Of a DNA stretch of 64,000 bases, positions 61,009-64,000 are shown piece after piece. Source of the DNA: Pseudopedobacter beijingensis (lineage in GTDB: Bacteria; Bacteroidota; Bacteroidia; Sphingobacteriales; Sphingobacteriaceae); contig NZ_JBHUDG010000051.1 in assembly GCF_042678145.1 (NCBI RefSeq), forward strand, positions 1 through 64,000, given 5' to 3'. The notes beneath the pieces are model-generated. The model searched no databases. It worked only from the letters and a program-made list of their open reading frames with translations, and had not been told where the DNA came from. Numbering within the stretch: the first letter of the stretch is position 1; the number at the start of each line of letters is the position of its first letter. Both the position numbers and the translations under genes were made by a program.

Positions 61009-61377
61009 ATGTGTCCTTGCGGAAATCAAATAGAATATAGTCGTTGCTGCGAACTTTTCCATAAACATCAATTACCTATTACAGATGCATTAACCTTAAT
61101 GAAATCCAGATATTCTGCATACGTATACGCTAATGCTGATTATATTCTAAATACCACTCATCCAAATAAAGTACACTTGCATCATAAAAAGGACATATTG
61201 AACTGGGCTAAAGCTAATAAGTGGTTAAAGCTGGAAATAATATCCCATAATATTAATACTGTGGAATTTAAGGCTTATTATTTTAACAATAAAATGCAAT
61301 TAGAGGTACATCACGAAAGATCCAGATTTGAGCAACTTAACAATAAGTGGTATTATCTAGATGCCATCTATTTTTGA
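61009..61377 (+). CDS. YchJ/UPF0225-family protein with SEC-C motif
   Basis: A 122-residue soluble protein with the SEC-C-type metal motif at the very start: Cys2, Cys4 ('CPCG'), Cys13 and Cys14 ('YSRCCE'). This is followed by the NTF2-like YchJ domain ('ALTLMKSRYSAYV.ANADYIL..TH'). The family binds zinc and has no known reaction. The length is near the usual minimum for the family, which often has a second SEC-C motif at the C-terminus; that one is absent here. The ATG directly gives the conserved 'MCPCG' start. The last 10 bp overlap the convergent thioredoxin-like gene. Confidence 0.92.
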   Translation: MCPCGNQIEYSRCCELFHKHQLPITDALTLMKSRYSAYVYANADYILNTTHPNKVHLHHKKDILNWAKANKWLKLEIISHNINTVEFKAYYFNNKMQLEVHHERSRFEQLNNKWYYLDAIYF

Positions 61378-61856
61378 TTCTTTGCTATCAGATTAAATAA
61401 ATCGTTAATTTTCTCGTCGTTATTGGCATACATTAACAAGTCTTTATTCTTCCCGTAAAGGTACAACGAAGGGTATTGTTTAGGATGAAACAGAGGAACA
61501 AACTCATATTTAGAATCCATTAAAACAGTTACTTTATCGTTATTAAGCATTTTAGGCCCATATGCTGTAAGAAACATTTTTACAGATTTCTCTACATCCA
61601 TAGAAATTAAAAGCAGGTTGAGTTGTTTCAGCTCGTCGTATCGGGCATTAACCTTTTTCATAGCTTCCTGACAGTGTCCGCATGTAGCATCAAAAAATAT
61701 AATTAACGTCTGTTTTTTAGGATTTAACTGCTTCTGGCTAAAAGTAGATGAATCGTATTTCATAAACTCAAAATCGGGCAGCTTAGTTGGAGGTTCTTGT
61801 CCAAAAAGTGGAACATTCAGAAATAATACAAATAAAAAAACGGATAATGATCTCAT
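61368..61856 (-). CDS. Secreted thioredoxin-like (TlpA/redoxin) protein
   Basis: A 162-residue thioredoxin-fold protein with a signal peptide (about 1-19, ending 'LFGQ') and a CGHC active site at Cys59 and Cys62 ('FFDATCGHCQEAM'). The cis-Pro region is 'KQYPSLYLYG'. It would reduce or oxidise disulfides in periplasmic proteins; the CGHC dipeptide is like protein disulfide isomerase and DsbA-type proteins. It lies 5 bp after the flavoprotein gene on the same strand, and its 3' end overlaps the YchJ gene by 10 bp in antisense. The partner is unknown. Confidence 0.9.
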   Translation of the reverse strand: MRSLSVFLFVLFLNVPLFGQEPPTKLPDFEFMKYDSSTFSQKQLNPKKQTLIIFFDATCGHCQEAMKKVNARYDELKQLNLLLISMDVEKSVKMFLTAYGPKMLNNDKVTVLMDSKYEFVPLFHPKQYPSLYLYGKNKDLLMYANNDEKINDLFNLIAKNQK

Positions 61857-61861
61857 AAAAA

Positions 61862-63058
61862 CTAAATATTTTGTGCCATAACAAATCCACTAGCCCATGC
61901 CCATTGAAAATTATATCCTCCCAACCATCCAGTAATATCTACACATTCACCACCAAAATATAATCCTTGTATTTTTTTAGACTCCAGTGTTTTAGAAGAA
62001 AGTTCATTCGTACTCACTCCTCCCCTCATAACTTCAGCCTTATCATAACCTTTATCGCCAGCAGGCTTTACTTCAAATCTATGAATAAAATCATATATCT
62101 TTGTATAATCCGCTTTATTCAGGGATGCCAAATTCTTATCTATAGGCAATATATCTTTTAACGCATCTACAAACTTTCGAGTATAAAAACGCAATAAAAA
62201 ATTAGATAAATGTTTTTTTCCATTTACAGCCCGTTCCTCCTCTATTAAATCCAGAATGTTAAAATCCGGCAGAAGATTTATCCAAATACATTTACCTTTA
62301 CGCCAATAAGAAGATATTTGTAGTATAGCAGGTCCACTTAACCCCCAATGGGTAAATAAGATATTTTCCCTAAAACTGATTTGATCATTGCTTACTTCTG
62401 CAAAAATCGAATTGCCTGATAGGTTTGCAAACCAAGGTTGTAATTTACCGGTTATAGTCAAAGGTACCAATGCCGGAGCTGTTTCCTCTATTTTCAACCC
62501 AAATCCGGCAGCCAGTTTAAGCGCAAAATCAGAAGCCCCTAATTTAGCAACAGGTAAACCACCACTTGTAATCACCACTTTTGGCGATTTTATCTTACCT
62601 ACCTTTCCCTCTCGTTCATAAATCAATTCAAAAAAATCAGTTTGCTTACTTACAGATACAACATTAGCTTTTAACCAGATCTCTTGTCCCAATTCCTCAC
62701 AAAGTGTTTCAAATAATCTCACAATATCTTTTGCTTTATCACTTTCGGGAAACAGTTGACCTAATGTTTTTTCTTTTCCTACTATACCATAAGTTTCAAA
62801 AAAAGAAATTGTATCATCAACCGTCCATTGTGCTAAAGCTGATTTAAGAAAATGGGAGTTTTCTGTAACAAAATTTTCTTCACTGGTATATATATTAGTA
62901 TAATTACAACGTCCACCTCCCGAAATTAATATTTTGGCACCTACTTTATCATTTCGCTCCAACACTAAAACTTTCTTTCCAAAAAAACCAGCCTGAACGG
63001 CGCACATTAAACCACAGGCACCACCACCTACTATAACTGCATCAAACTCAAATAACAT
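61862..63058 (-). CDS. HI0933/BaiN-family flavoprotein
   Basis: A 398-residue cytosolic FAD-dependent oxidoreductase of the HI0933/BaiN (YhiN) family. 'AVIVGGGACGLMCAVQAG' is the dinucleotide-binding loop; 'GAKILISGGGRCNYTN' is the family signature; 'GGLPVAKLGASDF' and 'GLYFGGECVDITGWLGGYN' complete the pattern near the C-terminus. The gut enzyme BaiN acts on bile-acid rings, but most members have no known substrate. It is the first gene of a two-gene minus-strand run with the thioredoxin-like protein, which might pass electrons to or from it. No promoter motif is clear upstream. Confidence 0.94.
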   Translation of the reverse strand: MLFEFDAVIVGGGACGLMCAVQAGFFGKKVLVLERNDKVGAKILISGGGRCNYTNIYTSEENFVTENSHFLKSALAQWTVDDTISFFETYGIVGKEKTLGQLFPESDKAKDIVRLFETLCEELGQEIWLKANVVSVSKQTDFFELIYEREGKVGKIKSPKVVITSGGLPVAKLGASDFALKLAAGFGLKIEETAPALVPLTITGKLQPWFANLSGNSIFAEVSNDQISFRENILFTHWGLSGPAILQISSYWRKGKCIWINLLPDFNILDLIEEERAVNGKKHLSNFLLRFYTRKFVDALKDILPIDKNLASLNKADYTKIYDFIHRFEVKPAGDKGYDKAEVMRGGVSTNELSSKTLESKKIQGLYFGGECVDITGWLGGYNFQWAWASGFVMAQNI

Positions 63059-63189
63059 TCTGCAAAAATGGGCTTTTATCTAAAAATTCGGAAATACAAA
63101 GTAATGATAGCAGAGAAAGTACTTAGTAGTGAATAACCTGTAGAAAACCGGAGTGGTACGGGAATAACTACAGGAAGATACCAGATATA

Positions 63190-63244
63190 GTGGAGAATAG
63201 GTGGATAAAAGGTGGACTATAGGTGGAGAATAGGTGAAGTTATA
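63190..63244. repeat. Array of 11-bp tandem repeats, GTGGAnnAtAG
   Basis: Four consecutive 11-base units, GTGGAGAATAG, GTGGATAAAAG, GTGGACTATAG and GTGGAGAATAG, followed by a degenerate fifth (GTGAAGTTATAG). The unit length is one DNA helical turn, so each GTGGA faces the same side. It lies about 420 bp upstream of nuoA and is non-coding. Iteron-like protein binding or a bend are possible. Confidence 0.75.
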
Positions 63245-63646
63245 GAGTCAGAAATTATTGGATTGCTTTTTTGTATATCCATAAATATAATAATTCTTTA
63301 AAAGAATAGCTGATCAAACCGAATTTAATTCTTATTCTGGAAATTGGCATCTACAGAAAAGGAAGTAGTTTCGTTAGAATTGCTCCCAAGTCTGTTAATA
63401 TGGCTAAGAACAGCCTTAAAAGCAGTCTTAAAAAAGATGGAATAGCTTTTAATAGCTATATTTTCCAATCAAACTTTTCTAAACTCAATTCGGGAAGTCC
63501 GGAACAAGCTGTTTTTATATTTCGATACATAAGCTTAATACCTATAAAATGGTTTTGAAGAATTCCAGAATGAGTTTTAAGAAAGTACCTAACCATAAAT
63601 CAAAAACCTTTTACCCCAAACTCACGTTAATTTAATAAATTTATAC

Positions 63647-63654
63647 TAATTTTG
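63647..63654 (+). promoter_or_regulatory. -7 element of the nuo operon promoter
   Basis: TAATTTTG matches TAnnTTTG and ends 11 bp before the nuoA ATG, giving a very short leader. The -33 region has no clear TTG. Confidence 0.45.
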
Positions 63655-63665
63655 TAGTGCATAAA

Positions 63666-64000
63666 ATGGATGAATATTCACAAATATCAGAATTTGGCAA
63701 AGTATTAATTTTCCTTGTTTTAGGAACTCTTTTCGTATGTGCCACAATTTTTCTTAACAAAATTGTTTCCGTAAAAAGACCTAATCCTATCAAAAACAGT
63801 TCTTATGAATGTGGCGAAGAAGTAACCGGAAGCTCGTGGATTCAGTTTAACAGCAGATTTTATGTGATAGCATTAGTTTTTTTATTGTTTGATGTAGAAA
63901 TGATATTTGTTTTTCCCTGGGCTACAGTATTTAGCAATCAGGAACTTATTTCTATTGATAACAGATGGGGCTGGCTCGCCTTTATAGAAATGCTTATTTT
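63666..64000 (+). CDS. nuoA: NADH-quinone oxidoreductase subunit A, partial at right edge
   Basis: The frame runs off the window end after 111 complete codons. It encodes the NuoA membrane subunit of respiratory complex I: the first hydrophobic span (about 14-32), the loop with 'YECGEE' (the conserved Cys-Gly-Glu) and 'FYVIALVFLLFDVEMIFVFPW', the diagnostic second span with the Asp-Val-Glu trio. In full-length proteins a third span ends at about residue 120-130, so only the tail is missing. The ATG at 63666 gives a typical start; a GTG three codons earlier is also in frame. It is presumably the first gene of a nuo operon continuing to the right. Confidence 0.95.
   Translation, partial: MDEYSQISEFGKVLIFLVLGTLFVCATIFLNKIVSVKRPNPIKNSSYECGEEVTGSSWIQFNSRFYVIALVFLLFDVEMIFVFPWATVFSNQELISIDNRWGWLAFIEMLI

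Larger units (their letters stand above)
63059..63656. other. Gene-free region before nuoA
   Basis: About 600 bp without a recognised gene. It contains the 11-bp repeat array (63190-63244), AT-rich sequence with scattered stops in all frames, and the probable nuoA promoter at its right end. No RNA gene fold was recognised. Confidence 0.5.

Noticed and set aside
63190..63244. CRISPR array or phage attachment site
   Set aside because: Units are only 11 bp with no spacers, and no Cas gene, integrase or tRNA is nearby.

Overview
The window is about 64 kb of AT-rich chromosome from a member of the Bacteroidota, most likely the Sphingobacteriaceae (Pedobacter or Pseudopedobacter-like; lineage inferred from family content, not from a marker gene). 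Signs include SusC/SusD pairs driven by an ECF sigma factor and FecR anti-sigma, a type IX secretion tail, an S46 dipeptidyl-peptidase, BtuG-like vitamin B12 surface lipoproteins, futalosine-pathway menaquinone genes, a NagB-LmbE fusion, and promoters of the Bacteroidota type (TAnnTTTG near -7). I saw no rRNA, tRNA, CRISPR array, intact insertion sequence or prophage.

Layout. 0.4-3.6 kb: NA37 nucleoid protein, HDAC-like deacetylase, free methionine sulfoxide reductase, and a toxin-antitoxin pair whose YoeB-like toxin has an in-frame stop. 3.8-7.1 kb: S46 peptidase, a small conserved protein and a degenerate histidine phosphatase. 7.2-26 kb, nearly all on the minus strand: an amino-sugar/glycan utilisation locus (ECF sigma, FecR, SusC, SusD, active GH18, a GH18-like protein without the catalytic Glu, two paralogous GH16 lipoproteins, two paralogous secreted proteins of unknown fold, a DUF5009 membrane protein, GH20 hexosaminidase and a third GH16). 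26.2-33.3 kb: GlcNAc catabolism (BadF-type kinase, ROK regulator, second DUF5009 protein, NagB-LmbE fusion, FucP-type permease), which would consume what the glycan locus releases.

33.4-47.8 kb is mainly housekeeping: pentapeptide-repeat protein, CorA, WbqC-like protein, acyltransferase, glycosyltransferase, MFS exporter, AroQ, XerD, PrmC, RibD, EamA transporter, YigZ, nucleoside phosphorylase, and MqnA and MqnE flanking a histidine phosphatase. 47.9-53.3 kb is a methionine/homoserine block: a cystathionine gamma-synthase-family gene, then a promoter, a SAM riboswitch, a 39-codon reading frame ending in a Cys/Met-rich tail, metY, metX and hom. 53.3-54.0 kb is a sirtuin.

54.1-60.6 kb is a vitamin B12 uptake operon on the minus strand: promoter, cobalamin riboswitch, BtuB-type receptor, two BtuG-like propeller lipoproteins, a PKD-containing surface lipoprotein and an integral membrane protein. 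60.7-63.1 kb holds a small membrane protein, a YchJ protein, a thioredoxin-like protein and a BaiN/HI0933-type flavoprotein. The window ends in nuoA, with an array of 11-bp repeats about 420 bp upstream.

Most notable: the Cys/Met-rich small frame between a SAM riboswitch and metY; the 11-bp phased repeats; the GH18 pseudo-enzyme beside an intact GH18; the NagB domain with an altered catalytic triad fused to a deacetylase domain; and the B12 operon with a candidate inner-membrane partner.
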